Shown here piece after piece: positions 36,644 to 46,199 of a stretch of 64,000 nucleotides of DNA. Both the position numbers and the translations under genes were made by a program. Source of the DNA: Burkholderiaceae bacterium (lineage in GTDB: Bacteria > Pseudomonadota > Gammaproteobacteria > Burkholderiales > Burkholderiaceae_F); assembly GCA_022843955.1 (NCBI GenBank), contig JALHMQ010000005.1, positions 62,001 through 126,000 of the forward strand, read 5' to 3'. The notes under the pieces were generated by a model. The model saw only the letters and a list, made by a program, of their open reading frames with translations, ran no database searches and was not told the origin of the DNA. Every line of letters begins with the position of its first letter. The stretch's first letter is position 1.

Positions 36644-37722
36644 CGCCCTGCTTGCGCACAGGTTGAGGCGCCGACCGTGCCACTACGCTAAGCGCTCGAC
36701 AAACTCGATTATTCGAGGCGATGTCGCGAACGATGCCTTCGGATGCTTCGCGGTTTTCGGGGCAGTCGAAACGCCTTCCGCGCCCGCACCGGCGCGTGAC
36801 TCATCTGGCTGGCACATCCGAAGCAAAGTCGCCCGCGCCCCGTCACCGGGCTCGGGCGCCAGGTGCAAGCGTGGCCTTGTGCACTGCGACTGTCGTCGTC
36901 TCACGCAAGGCTGGCTGGCAGCGCTCGCGAGTCGGGCCGCGCATGGCGCGCTCAGATCACGGTTCGACATGACTGACGGCGTTGCTGGCGGGCTCGCCGC
37001 CAAAGGCATCATCTACCGATCAAGCAATGTGATCAACCACAGGTGCAGGCGCTGCGACTTCGTGGGAGGGGATAGCCAAGCCTGCACAGCCAGCCAGTCG
37101 TTGACGGCATCCAGCACGCAAGCCGCCTTCGGTGCGCGGAAGGGAGCAGGTCAGTCGGGCCGTACTTCGGCGCTGCCATCCGTCGCACATTGAGATTGTC
37201 TGCGTAGCACGCCCACACGTCTAATGGGACGACCTCATTGACCTCCGAACGCGGCGCCACCAACGCACGCGTGGATGCGAGGACTCCGCGCGCTCGATTG
37301 CTGGGCCGATAGTCAAGGCAACTTCCGCGCCGTCTTACCCACGAGGAAAGCGGATGGTGCATCGTCGGACCAAGAGCACCAGCACTCGAGCTCGCGCTCT
37401 GTCTGTAGGTGGAGGCGACGGGCGCGACCACGACTAGATTCTGAGGCTTCGTCTGGGCAACTCGGCATCCTTGGGAGCGTTCAGCGAGCGTCTGACTAGA
37501 GGTTTCCCGATTCACGCTTTAGCGTCACACGTCGGTGGGGCTGACAAACCTCGCCATGCTTCGGCGCACAGGCGTGAACGAGCGAATGCGCATCAAGCCG
37601 CTTCGCCGCTACTGTGATCAGCGCTTGGTCCTTTGCTCTGCCGTAAAGGTCAAGCGCCCAGCGGCAGGCCGCCGCCGACAGTTCGACTCATGCAGCAGCT
37701 TCAGTTCCTACGGGGAGTGATC
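36644..37722. other. Long non-coding stretch, possible decayed DNA
   Basis: About 1.08 kb between the kinase and the YD-repeat gene. Several open frames exist on both strands but none looks coding. On the minus strand around 37040-37150 a short piece reads 'AVNDWLAVQAWLSPPTKSQR', faintly like the N-terminal arm of tyrosine recombinases, too short to call. A ribosome site GGGGAG (37711-37716) precedes the next gene. Confidence 0.4.
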
Positions 37723-40700
37723 ATGCACAGACCGACCTTGAGCCGTCTCTTGTACTTGGCGCTCATTTGCATGAGCGTGGCGCTGCAACCGACACCGGTA
37801 GTCGCTCAGGAGCCGCTGCCTGACTTCTACAAGGAGCCAGGCCTTCACCCACATCGGGACTACGTCAATCAGCACTGGACGGAACACATTGACCCGTTCA
37901 CGGGCTCGCTGCAACTGCACTCGACCGATCTGTTCATTCCTGGCGATGGCGGCCTCGATCTGAAGATCGTCCGCTCGTACAACAGCAACAACGTCGACCC
38001 TGTGAATCCGGCCGCGGCGGGCACCGCCACGATGGCCGGGCTCGGCTGGAACATTCACTTCGGCCGAGTCCTTAAGCGAGCCAACTTGGCGGTCTGCCAG
38101 AACAGCGATGCGGCTCTGCCGACCCCTCAGATTGCCGACAACCCCGTCCTTGAGTTGCCCGACGGCACCCGGCAGGTGTTCGCCTTCCCAACGCCCGGCA
38201 CGGGCGCGCCCTTGATGATCACCGCACAGCGATGGAAGGCCGAATGCATCAACGGCACCGGCTTGATGGTGTACTCGCCGGATGGCATGCGCTACGAGAT
38301 GACCCGCGCGTTCCAGGAGGTCGGCACGCCCTTTGTAGTAAACGCTTGGTACGCGACCCGGATCTGGGACCGAAACGACAACTGGATTGCGATCTCGTAC
38401 GGGCCCGGCGCGTTCGCCGAGATCACGGGCGTCACCACAAGCGACGGCCGCAGCGTGACGTTCACCTACGATGACTCGGGACTGCTCAGCCGACGTGTGC
38501 GGACAATCTCCGCCAACGGGCAAATCTGGACCTATGACTACCTGCCCATCGGCGGATTCGCGTCAAATGTCTACCGACTGACGCGCGTCGTCCGCCCGGA
38601 CGACGCTGGCACCACCTGGCAGTTCGCCTACAACGGCTTTGTCGGCAACAACAACGCCAACAACTACCAGTTGCAGCGCGTCACCTTTCCCCAGGGTGGC
38701 AGCAGCACGTATGGCTACGGGTTCGTCGTCTTCGATCCGACCGTCAACCCGAGCATCCGGTCAGTCACGGTTGCAACTAAGGCGACCATCGACGGCAATT
38801 GGTCGTTCGCCTACGCCCCAGGCAACGCGACGACACCCGATCAAACCACCGTGACCCTGCCGGGCAGTATTGGCCAGATCATCTACCGGCACAAAGGACC
38901 CAACTTGCTGGGTCCCGGCGGCGTGGCCGATGTCTGGAAGAACGGCCTGCTGCTGCAGAAAATCGTCGGCAGCCTCCAGACCGAAACCTACGACTGGTCC
39001 TTTCAGGTTCTGTCGCCGGAGCAGAACAAGCGCAACGGCATGTTCTCGCGCTACGGCGACCCCAACTACCGTGCGCCCGTCATGACCAGCCGCACGATCG
39101 TGCGCAATAGCCAGACCTACCAGACAACCTACGCGAGCTTCGACGGATTCGGCAATCCGCAGTCGGTGACGGAGTCAGGCCCGAACGGCGGCAACCGCAC
39201 CACGAATCTGAGCTACTACATCGACCCGAGCCTCTGGATCGTCAAGCAAGTCGATGACGAGGTCACGGTCAACGTCGGCGCGGTGACACGCACGTGGGAT
39301 CTGAAGGGGCGCATCGCTTCCGAAACCCGGGACTTCATCACAACGAACTACGAGCACTACTCCAACGGCAATCTGTTTCGCCTCATCCGGCCGCGCGGCC
39401 TGACCACCACCTTCAGCAACTACTGGCGCGGCGTCGCTCGCCTCGAGGAGCAACCGGAGAACGTCACCATCGTTCGCACGGTCAACGACTCCGGCACCGT
39501 CGCGAGCGAGCGAAACGGTCGACTCAAGACCACCTCCTATCTTTACGACAACCTGAATCGCGTCAGGCAGATCAACCCGCCGCGCGGTGCGCTAACGACC
39601 ATCAGTTACCAGGCAGCAAGCCAGCGAGCCACGCGATCGGATTTGATCAAGGACACCGTGTTCGATGGCTACGGACGGCCGACCAGCGTCACCATCGGTG
39701 GCATTGCGACCACGTTCCGCTACGACGCGCTGGGCCGCAAGACCTTCGAGTCGGTGCCCGGATACGCCACCGGCACGAACTACGCGTACGACATCCTCGA
39801 TCGCGTCACCACCGTCACCAACGCCGACAACTCGACCAAGCTGCACACGTACGGCTCGGCCACGATGTCGGTGCGCGACGAGCGGCTCAAGACCACCACC
39901 TTCGGCTATCGCGCCTACGGCGACCCGGACAGGGCGTTCGTGATGAGCGTCAGCGCGCCGGTCGCCGCGGCAAGTATGGTGATTCAACGCAACGGGCGCG
40001 ACCTCGTGACCGAGATCCGGCAAGGTAGCCCGCAAGTCGTTCGCTCTTACACCTACTACACGAACAAGGGCTACTACCTGCAGACAGCGACCCATCCGGA
40101 AACCGGCATCACGCTTTACGGACGCGACGATGCTGGCAACATGACGACGCGCTCGGTCGGGGGTTCGATGAACACGACTATCGAGTACGACCTGCGTAAC
40201 CGGGTGTTCCGGGTCACCTATCCCAATGACGACCCGTGGCAGGTCGTCAACACCTACTCGGAAACCGACAGGTTGCGCACCATCACCTCAGGCGGCCAGT
40301 GGGGCGTGGTACGCACCCTCGACTACGATGACAACGACAACTTGACCGTGGAGTCGCTGTCGACTTTTGGCGTCGTGATGACGGCGGGCTACGGTTACAA
40401 CGCCAAGGACCACCTGGAGTCGATTACCTATCCGGTGCGTGGCACCATCATTCAGCTGCAACCCGATGTGCTGGGCCGCCAGCGCAAGGCCATAATCGGA
40501 TCGCCCTGCTGCAGCGAACTTCTTTCCGGCAGCTATTGGCCGACCGGGCAACTCTACGACATCGCGTACCTAGCCGACAGCCGCGTGGCCTACGGCATGA
40601 ACGCGCGCACGTGGCCGAGCAGCCTCACGATCTCCGTCGGCGGCGTCGTGCAGTCGAAAGGCGACCTGTCCTGGGACTTCGCCGGCAACTTGACCGGCAT

Positions 40701-42123
40701 CACGGACGCGATGGACGGCCAGTTCAACCGAACCTTCCGCTACGACGACATCAACAGACTCACCGGCGCAGATGGCCCATGGGGCACCGGCACACTGTCC
40801 TACTCGGGCACCGGCAACCTCGAGACCTATCACCTCGGCGCGTCGACCCAGTCGTATTCCTATGATGGCACCCATCGCCTGACCGGTGTGTGGGGCCGAA
40901 TCAACCTGAAGTTGGGCTACGACACGTATGGTAATGCCAACACGATCAACAACCGGGTCAACGCGCACCGCTATGACCACGCCAGCAATCTGCGCGAGAT
41001 CGACCTGGGCACCGGGCGGTACGACTACTACTACTACGATGGCACCAATTCGCGTGCGTATGCCCACCAGAACGGAGTGTCTACCTACGAGTTCCGCTCG
41101 GTCAATGGGGGTCTGTTGCTGGCCGAGTGGACCCAGTATTGGTGGGGATTGAACCAGGTAAAGGAGCACATCCATTTCGCCGGCAAGCGGGCGGCCGAGC
41201 TGTCGACCTACTGGGACGCTGCAGGCACCCAGCCCACGACCCTGTTCTTCGTCCTACCCGACATGCTCGGCTCGCCGCAAGTGGCGACCTGGGCTGGCGG
41301 CACGGTTTTGTGGAAAGAGGCCTACCGGCCCTATGGCGATCAACTGATCAACAACCAGTACGCCAACGACATCAACAGCATCTTCTACGCTGGCAAGCAG
41401 TTCAACAGCTTCAGCGGCCTGTCGTACATGGGCGGGCGGTACTACTGGCCGATGGTCGGCCGCTTCACTGGAGTTGACCCGCGCGAGGTTGATGCGGACA
41501 ACTTGCACAGCTTCAACCGATATTCGTACGCGGCCAACAGCCCGTATCGCTACGTCGACCCGGACGGCAACACGCCGATCGACATCGCGTTCCTGGCGTA
41601 CGACCTCGGCAAGCTGGGGGTGGCCATGTACACCGGCGTGGGCGTGACGGGCGCGCTGACCGATGTCGGCGCGAGCGTCCTTGGCGTCTTCAGCCCAATC
41701 CCCGGTGGCCGCTTCGCACTGCAGGCGCTCAAGTACTCGGAGCGTGGCGCCGAGATGTCGTATAACTTGGTTCGCGGGGCAGAGGCGGCGGGGAGTGTTG
41801 CGAAGGCGGCTGAGGCCGCTGCGGCCAGCGCTGCTGCGACTAGGGCCGCAGGCATCGTCGCCAAAGACGGAACCGCGGTTGTCGGCCTCACGAAACACGG
41901 CGTTGATCGAGCCATAGGCGACGGAGCGAAGCGAGCAGGAACGAAGCCCGATGCGATTCTCGACGCCATCAAGAATCCGACCAAGATCAAGGAAGGCGTC
42001 GACGATCTCGGACGCCCGTTTAAGGTTTATACGGGAGAGGCCGCTCGAGTCGTGATCAATCCAGAGACCGGAAAGATCATCTCGACGAACCCTCTCTCTC
42101 GTGAGGGAGCTCGTCGGCCATGA
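37723..42123 (+). CDS. Sec-exported YD-repeat/Rhs-type polymorphic toxin
   Basis: A 1466-aa protein. 'LSRLLYLALICMSVALQPTPVVAQ' is a Sec signal peptide, so it is exported without a PAAR or type VI domain. After 'DPFTGSLQLHSTDLFIPG' come many YD repeats ('RYDALGRKTF', 'YAYDILDRVTTV', 'YDDINRLTG'). The Rhs core end is 'GRYYWPMVGRFTGVDPREVD' with 'SPYRYVDPDGN' (about 1235-1285). A variable 180-aa tail then ends with a likely toxin, 'TKHGVDRAIGDGAKRAGTKP', 'AILDAIKNP', 'YTGEAARVVINPETGKI', a pattern like small BECR-fold RNases. The Rhs shell stores the toxin; an immunity-type gene overlaps the stop (ATGA). Confidence 0.92.
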   Translation: MHRPTLSRLLYLALICMSVALQPTPVVAQEPLPDFYKEPGLHPHRDYVNQHWTEHIDPFTGSLQLHSTDLFIPGDGGLDLKIVRSYNSNNVDPVNPAAAGTATMAGLGWNIHFGRVLKRANLAVCQNSDAALPTPQIADNPVLELPDGTRQVFAFPTPGTGAPLMITAQRWKAECINGTGLMVYSPDGMRYEMTRAFQEVGTPFVVNAWYATRIWDRNDNWIAISYGPGAFAEITGVTTSDGRSVTFTYDDSGLLSRRVRTISANGQIWTYDYLPIGGFASNVYRLTRVVRPDDAGTTWQFAYNGFVGNNNANNYQLQRVTFPQGGSSTYGYGFVVFDPTVNPSIRSVTVATKATIDGNWSFAYAPGNATTPDQTTVTLPGSIGQIIYRHKGPNLLGPGGVADVWKNGLLLQKIVGSLQTETYDWSFQVLSPEQNKRNGMFSRYGDPNYRAPVMTSRTIVRNSQTYQTTYASFDGFGNPQSVTESGPNGGNRTTNLSYYIDPSLWIVKQVDDEVTVNVGAVTRTWDLKGRIASETRDFITTNYEHYSNGNLFRLIRPRGLTTTFSNYWRGVARLEEQPENVTIVRTVNDSGTVASERNGRLKTTSYLYDNLNRVRQINPPRGALTTISYQAASQRATRSDLIKDTVFDGYGRPTSVTIGGIATTFRYDALGRKTFESVPGYATGTNYAYDILDRVTTVTNADNSTKLHTYGSATMSVRDERLKTTTFGYRAYGDPDRAFVMSVSAPVAAASMVIQRNGRDLVTEIRQGSPQVVRSYTYYTNKGYYLQTATHPETGITLYGRDDAGNMTTRSVGGSMNTTIEYDLRNRVFRVTYPNDDPWQVVNTYSETDRLRTITSGGQWGVVRTLDYDDNDNLTVESLSTFGVVMTAGYGYNAKDHLESITYPVRGTIIQLQPDVLGRQRKAIIGSPCCSELLSGSYWPTGQLYDIAYLADSRVAYGMNARTWPSSLTISVGGVVQSKGDLSWDFAGNLTGITDAMDGQFNRTFRYDDINRLTGADGPWGTGTLSYSGTGNLETYHLGASTQSYSYDGTHRLTGVWGRINLKLGYDTYGNANTINNRVNAHRYDHASNLREIDLGTGRYDYYYYDGTNSRAYAHQNGVSTYEFRSVNGGLLLAEWTQYWWGLNQVKEHIHFAGKRAAELSTYWDAAGTQPTTLFFVLPDMLGSPQVATWAGGTVLWKEAYRPYGDQLINNQYANDINSIFYAGKQFNSFSGLSYMGGRYYWPMVGRFTGVDPREVDADNLHSFNRYSYAANSPYRYVDPDGNTPIDIAFLAYDLGKLGVAMYTGVGVTGALTDVGASVLGVFSPIPGGRFALQALKYSERGAEMSYNLVRGAEAAGSVAKAAEAAAASAAATRAAGIVAKDGTAVVGLTKHGVDRAIGDGAKRAGTKPDAILDAIKNPTKIKEGVDDLGRPFKVYTGEAARVVINPETGKIISTNPLSREGARRP

Positions 42124-42398
42124 ATACAAAACTTCGTTGCGTCGGCCTCACGAAGCGAGAGTTTGACTACCTCAATACGGCGGAGCTGCTTTCGCCCGCC
42201 TTGCTTGAATTCCTCAGAGGAGTCCGGTGGCGAACGGATTCCGCAGGAACACTTGAGATTTCCGCTGCGACAGCGGAGGAGTTCCGCGACGCCTTCACCG
42301 TGCAATTGGCCAAGGTGGGATTTGACGAGTCGTACGAGCCCACGGAAGAAGGCAGGCTTCTCGAGGTCTTGATCGATCGTTTTTGCGAGAGCCTTTAG
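42120..42398 (+). CDS. Putative immunity protein for the YD-repeat toxin
   Basis: A 92-aa acidic protein whose ATG overlaps the toxin stop (ATGA). Sequence features are 'TKREFDYLNTAELLSPALLE' and 'SAATAEEFRDAFTVQLAKVG'. I do not know the family, but a small acidic protein directly after a polymorphic toxin tip is nearly always its immunity protein. The codon mix is more AT-rich than in the toxin core, as usual for exchanged tip cassettes. A 14-base repeat (gtcggcctcacgaa) is shared with the toxin coding sequence. Confidence 0.75.
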   Translation: MNTKLRCVGLTKREFDYLNTAELLSPALLEFLRGVRWRTDSAGTLEISAATAEEFRDAFTVQLAKVGFDESYEPTEEGRLLEVLIDRFCESL

Positions 42399-42423
42399 CC
42401 GCGACCGATGCGTCATTCGTGGG

Positions 42424-42639
42424 TCAAGAGGCCGTGACCGAGCAAAAGAGCTCTTCCGCGAGTTCGACGCCAAAGGCGTTGGGAATCGGGAAATCGTGAG
42501 GGACAAGACCGGTGGCGGGCGCGGGATCTAAGGCGCACTATCAGATGGAACACCACTCCGAATCCGAATGAAGCCGGATGGATCGACCCGGATACATCGG
42601 AGCACTGATTTAGGGATGACGATCCTCTTTTCTTTTTGA
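42424..42639 (+). pseudogene. Orphan toxin tip remnant behind the Rhs locus
   Basis: One frame reads 'SRGRDRAKELFREFDAKGVG' then 'NREIVRDKTGGGRGI', stop (42529-42531), then 'SDGTPLRIRMKPDGSTRIHR' to TGA 42637-42639. The two pieces fit together as one polymorphic-toxin C-terminus (…GGGxGI-x-SDGTPxRIRMKPDG…), broken by a short insertion that brings in a stop. It has no core in front, so it is an orphan tip left by cassette replacement. The next bases (42642-42728) encode 'MPRPELEQLVELFPDRCREV' and end early, perhaps the decayed immunity gene. From 42729 to 42862 I see nothing else. Confidence 0.6.
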
Positions 42640-42862
42640 CGATGCCGAGACCTGAGCTTGAACAGCTTGTTGAGTTGTTCCCAGACAGATGCCGCGAGGT
42701 TTCCCACGACTACGTCTTCGCAGATTAGCGTTGCCTTCCTTAGTGTCGACTGAGTCGACGCATTATTGGCGCAGCTGATTTCGTTATGCGATCTCGATCG
42801 GAGGGCTCCAGGATGCCTCCACTCAGGCGGTGGTTTTGATTGCAAGGAAAAGGTGTGAAGAG

Positions 42863-43288
42863 ATGATCGTTCGGCATAACTATCGTGTGCGCTTGAAGAC
42901 ACTTATGCTCTTCTGCTGCCTGCTTGCGACGTCGGCATCAGTCTTTCCTTCTGAGCTGCTGTCGCCACCGCCCATCGCGTTTGTCGGCCGCTGGACCTCG
43001 TCCGCGCCACATCCGACCGCCGGCGAGGTGACCATCGTCGTGTCGATCGCGCAGACAATGCGGTTCAGCGGATCGGCCACCGTTGACGGCAGGCCGTACT
43101 GGACGTACGGCGGCACGGTGCGCATCGACGGGCAAAAGCTTGTTTGGCACTACGACGTAAGTTCGATCGCGCTGCCCGAAGCTTCGCGCACCGACGTCGA
43201 TGACATCCTGTCCGTTGACGCGGAGCGGATTGTGCTGAGGTCCCAACGGTCTGGTGGGGCGCTGCGGACATTTCTGCGAGTTCGTTGA
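42863..43288 (+). CDS. Small exported beta-rich protein
   Basis: A 141-aa protein starting at ATG 42863 with signal 'LKTLMLFCCLLATSASVFPS'. The mature part, 'IAFVGRWTSSAPHPTAGEVT', 'MRFSGSATVDGRPYWTYGGT' and 'DILSVDAERIVLRSQRSGG', has the strand pattern of small periplasmic lipocalin-like or similar barrels. Family not known. It is followed 25 bases later by the cupin gene on the same strand. Confidence 0.7.
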   Translation: MIVRHNYRVRLKTLMLFCCLLATSASVFPSELLSPPPIAFVGRWTSSAPHPTAGEVTIVVSIAQTMRFSGSATVDGRPYWTYGGTVRIDGQKLVWHYDVSSIALPEASRTDVDDILSVDAERIVLRSQRSGGALRTFLRVR

Positions 43289-43313
43289 TCGCGACGCGTC
43301 TCATGGAGCAGGC

Positions 43314-44483
43314 ATGAAGCAGCATCGCCGACGCCTATCGCATTCGGTGCCCGCGTTGCGTGCCGAACCGACCGCAGCCGCCGCGGGCACTGCGCCCGGC
43401 GCGCTGTCTGTCGCCGCGAATTCGAGCGCGAGACCGCTGCTGGGGTCGATTCGGCTGCCGGCGCCGCCACCTCTGCCCAGGCTGCCCGACGCCGGCTGGC
43501 GTAGCTGGGTGGCCGAGAACCTGCTGCGCGGCTGCACGCCGGAGTCCATGCAGGCCACCATGACCGGCCAGGGGCTTGATGCAGTCGCCTGCGCCGAACT
43601 GCTGCGCGGCATGCCGCAGGAGCCGGCGTTCATCGCCGCACAGAAGTGGCAACAGATCCAGCGCAAGCAGGAGTCCGTGATGGCCAACCTGCAGCGCGTG
43701 TGGGAGCTCGACCCGGCCTACGCGCAGGTAGAGCGGCGTCCAGCGCCGTCGCGCGCCGAGTTCATCGAGCGCTACGTGGTGGGCTGCCGCCCCGCCGTGT
43801 TCACCGACGTGGCCGACGACTGGCCCGCAAGCACGCGCTGGAGCCCGCAGGATCTGCGGGCGCGCTTCGGCCGTTTCGAGATCGAGATCCAGGCCGAGCG
43901 CAATACAAATCCGAAGTTCGAGCAGAACAAAGCCGCGCACAAGCGCCGGATGCGGCTAGATGCCTTCGTTGACAAGGTGCTTACTGGTGGTGCGACCAAC
44001 GACTACTACCTGACCGCGAACAACGAACTACTTCGCACGCCCGCGTTCGCACCCTTGCTTGAAGATATCGGCAGCCTGCCTGACTTCTGCAATCGTGCCG
44101 ATCTTGCGCGCTGCGCCTCGTTCTGGTTAGGCCCCGCCGGCACGACGACGCCGCTGCACCACGACACGATCATGCTGCTGCACACGCAGATCGTCGGGCG
44201 CAAGCGCTGGCGCTTCATCTCGCCGCTGGATACCCCAAAGCTGTACAACTACGTCGACGTCTATAGCCCGATCGACCTTGATGCCCCCGATCTGGTGCGC
44301 TACCCGGCGTTCAAGGACGTCAAGGTACTAGAGGTGGTGGCCGAAGCCGGCGACACCGTGTTCCTGCCGCTGGGCTGGTGGCACCAGGTCACGGCGCTCG
44401 ATGTGAGCCTGTCGTTCTCGTACACGAACATCGACGTCCCCAATACTTACGGCTACACCAATCCCACGCTTCACGACTGGTAG
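43314..44483 (+). CDS. Cupin-like JmjC-type dioxygenase
   Basis: A 389-aa protein. The C-terminal half is a cupin_8/JmjC domain: 'FWLGPAGTTTPLHHDTIMLL' holds the HxD iron pair, 'HTQIVGRKRWRFISPLDTPK' the 2-oxoglutarate-binding basic residue, and 'GDTVFLPLGWWHQVTALDVS' the second His. 'YVVGCRPAVFTDVADDWPAS' begins the domain. Such enzymes hydroxylate proteins or small molecules with Fe(II) and 2-oxoglutarate. The N-terminal 130 residues are Ala/Pro-rich, then helical. ATG 43314 has GGAG upstream. The substrate is unknown. Confidence 0.9.
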   Translation: MKQHRRRLSHSVPALRAEPTAAAAGTAPGALSVAANSSARPLLGSIRLPAPPPLPRLPDAGWRSWVAENLLRGCTPESMQATMTGQGLDAVACAELLRGMPQEPAFIAAQKWQQIQRKQESVMANLQRVWELDPAYAQVERRPAPSRAEFIERYVVGCRPAVFTDVADDWPASTRWSPQDLRARFGRFEIEIQAERNTNPKFEQNKAAHKRRMRLDAFVDKVLTGGATNDYYLTANNELLRTPAFAPLLEDIGSLPDFCNRADLARCASFWLGPAGTTTPLHHDTIMLLHTQIVGRKRWRFISPLDTPKLYNYVDVYSPIDLDAPDLVRYPAFKDVKVLEVVAEAGDTVFLPLGWWHQVTALDVSLSFSYTNIDVPNTYGYTNPTLHDW

Positions 44484-44539
44484 CTGCGATGGCCTTGACA
44501 TCAGATCGCCAGACTCGGACCACTTTTTCCGTTGTATCG

Positions 44540-45934
44540 ATGCGCATGCCTTGGCGCCGGCGCCTGTTGTTCGGCTTGTCGGCGGGCGCGGCACTGGCGG
44601 CCTGTGGCGGCAGCGATGCGCCTTCAGAGACGCCCAGCAAGGACGAGGCAGCCGCCTTCTCCGCGCGTATCGCGCTGGTGAACGCCGCACTGGCTGCGCA
44701 GAGTCCGCCCTCGCTCGAACCGCCCGCGGCGAGTCAGGCTCCGCCGCCGCTCTCGACGCCCATCGGTCCACCCCCACCTCCCATCGTCGGTCCACCGGGG
44801 GCACCACCGGCCATAGGCCAGCCGGCGCAGCGTCGCACACCGCCGACTGCAATTGTCCGAACGGTCGTCGCTCGCGACCTACTCCACCCGACAGACGCGG
44901 CGGTCGCCGCCGATGGCACCTTGTTCATCGTCGAGCGCGATCGCGGGCTATCGGTACAACGCAAGGATGGGCGGCGCACGCGGGTATTTTCGCCGGCGGA
45001 TCTTGTTCTCGGCGCCGGCCAAGGCATGCAGAGCGTGGCGCTCGATCGGGAGTTCGCCCGCAATCGCTTGGCCTACGTCCTCATGGTCACGGGGAGCCAA
45101 GCGCGTCGCGAGGCACGGGTTGTGCGCCTGACCTTGAGCGCCGACCTGGCCGCGACCACGGAGCGAGTCGATCTGCTGACCGGCATCGAGCGATCCGAGC
45201 CGCCACAGGCGAGCGGGCCTGCGGCGCGTCCGGCAGGTGTCGGACGCGTGCGCGTCGGACCAGACGGCCTGATCTACGTCGCCACGGCCGACGGCGGGCG
45301 TGGCCGGGCACCACAGAGCCGCACCGATCTGGCCGGCAAGGTCTTGCGCATCGACCGCAGCGGCGCGCCGCCGGGCAGGCCGGTGCAACCAGGATTTGAC
45401 GCTCGCGTGTTCTCCTACGGTTTGCGCGATCCGCGCGGTCTGGCGTTCCATCCCTCGACTCAGCAGGCCTTCGTGGCCGAGGCGGGCGGCTTGCGTGGAG
45501 GGGATGAAGTGACGCCTATCGCCGCTGGCGGCAACGGTGGCTGGGACCCCAGTTGCAAACAAGGCGACGGCTATTGCGGTGACCGGGACGGCGGCGCACC
45601 TATGACCGATCTGTCGCGCCATCCGAACGCGCTTCGACCCGTGTGGAGCACTGGGCAGCCGCAGGGGCTGTCGGGCTCGGGTTTCGCGCGCGGCAACCAC
45701 TGGCGCGACCTCGACGGCGCACTGATCGTGACCTTCGCGGAAGATCGGCCGGCGGAGGCGCTGCAGATGACACCCGCTGGACAAGTGATCGCCACGAGTA
45801 CTGTGTTTGGCGATGCGGGTGGGCGTTTGAGCGGCGTGGTGGAAGCGCCTGACGGCACGCTATACCTGCTCGCGGCTCGGGATAGCGGTGCGGTGATCTG
45901 GCGTGTGGCGCCAGGTCCATCACGTACTCGCTGA
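44540..45934 (+). CDS. PQQ-dependent sugar dehydrogenase-like lipoprotein
   Basis: A 464-aa lipoprotein. 'PWRRRLLFGLSAGAALAAC' ends at lipobox Cys22, then a Pro-rich linker. From about residue 110 the fold is the six-bladed soluble glucose/sorbosone dehydrogenase propeller: 'HPTDAAVAADGTLFIVERDR', 'GQGMQSVALDREFARN', 'RVGPDGLIYVATADGG', 'LAGKVLRIDRSG', 'FSYGLRDPRGLAFHP'. Members use PQQ to oxidise aldoses in the periplasm or are hyaluronan-type lectin relatives. An in-frame ATG at 44489 is possible but leaves the signal internal. The end at 45934 is close to IS debris. Confidence 0.85.
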   Translation: MRMPWRRRLLFGLSAGAALAACGGSDAPSETPSKDEAAAFSARIALVNAALAAQSPPSLEPPAASQAPPPLSTPIGPPPPPIVGPPGAPPAIGQPAQRRTPPTAIVRTVVARDLLHPTDAAVAADGTLFIVERDRGLSVQRKDGRRTRVFSPADLVLGAGQGMQSVALDREFARNRLAYVLMVTGSQARREARVVRLTLSADLAATTERVDLLTGIERSEPPQASGPAARPAGVGRVRVGPDGLIYVATADGGRGRAPQSRTDLAGKVLRIDRSGAPPGRPVQPGFDARVFSYGLRDPRGLAFHPSTQQAFVAEAGGLRGGDEVTPIAAGGNGGWDPSCKQGDGYCGDRDGGAPMTDLSRHPNALRPVWSTGQPQGLSGSGFARGNHWRDLDGALIVTFAEDRPAEALQMTPAGQVIATSTVFGDAGGRLSGVVEAPDGTLYLLAARDSGAVIWRVAPGPSRTR

Positions 45935-46009
45935 TGAAAAGGCCTGCAGATTCGCAACGCATGTCGGCGGAGCGCTGTTGGAAGACATAAGGGAGATTCC
46001 GGCCGTGCT

Positions 46010-46109
46010 GTTCACAGTGGCGATCATCGAGGCTTGCCGCCGCCACTACAACTTGGACCGACCGCATTCGAGCCTGGGCTTCCTGACCCCGTTCAAGTTC
46101 AAGCTGTGA
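46010..46109 (+). pseudogene. IS3/IS481-type transposase tail
   Basis: Encodes 'IIEACRRHYNLDRPHSSLGF' followed by 'LTPFKFKL', the typical C-terminal end of IS3/IS481 transposases (YNxxRPHSSLGYLTP). The rest of the gene is missing. It directly precedes the IS5 remnant and a strong hairpin. Confidence 0.7.
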
Positions 46110-46175
46110 TCGCAAGCCCAACGCGCTACGCACGACGAACAGATCCTGGTTCCACGAGAGCAGCCACCTCAGACT

Positions 46176-46199
46176 TGCGGGGGCTGCGCGCCCCCCGCA
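46176..46199. repeat. GC-rich hairpin at the junction of two IS remnants
   Basis: TGCGGGGG (46176-46183) and CCCCCGCA (46192-46199) pair perfectly around an 8-base loop. The site is between the IS3 tail and the truncated end of the IS5 gene, so it may be a remnant element end or a deletion hot spot. Confidence 0.5.

Noticed and set aside
36624-37515. Open frames between the hybrid kinase and the YD-repeat gene, including a weak recombinase-like scrap
   Set aside because: No frame has a coherent domain; the 20-residue recombinase likeness is too short to be trusted.
42528-42902. Minus-strand frame of 124 codons behind the immunity gene
   Set aside because: The plus strand holds a recognisable toxin tip over the same bases; the minus frame has no family pattern.
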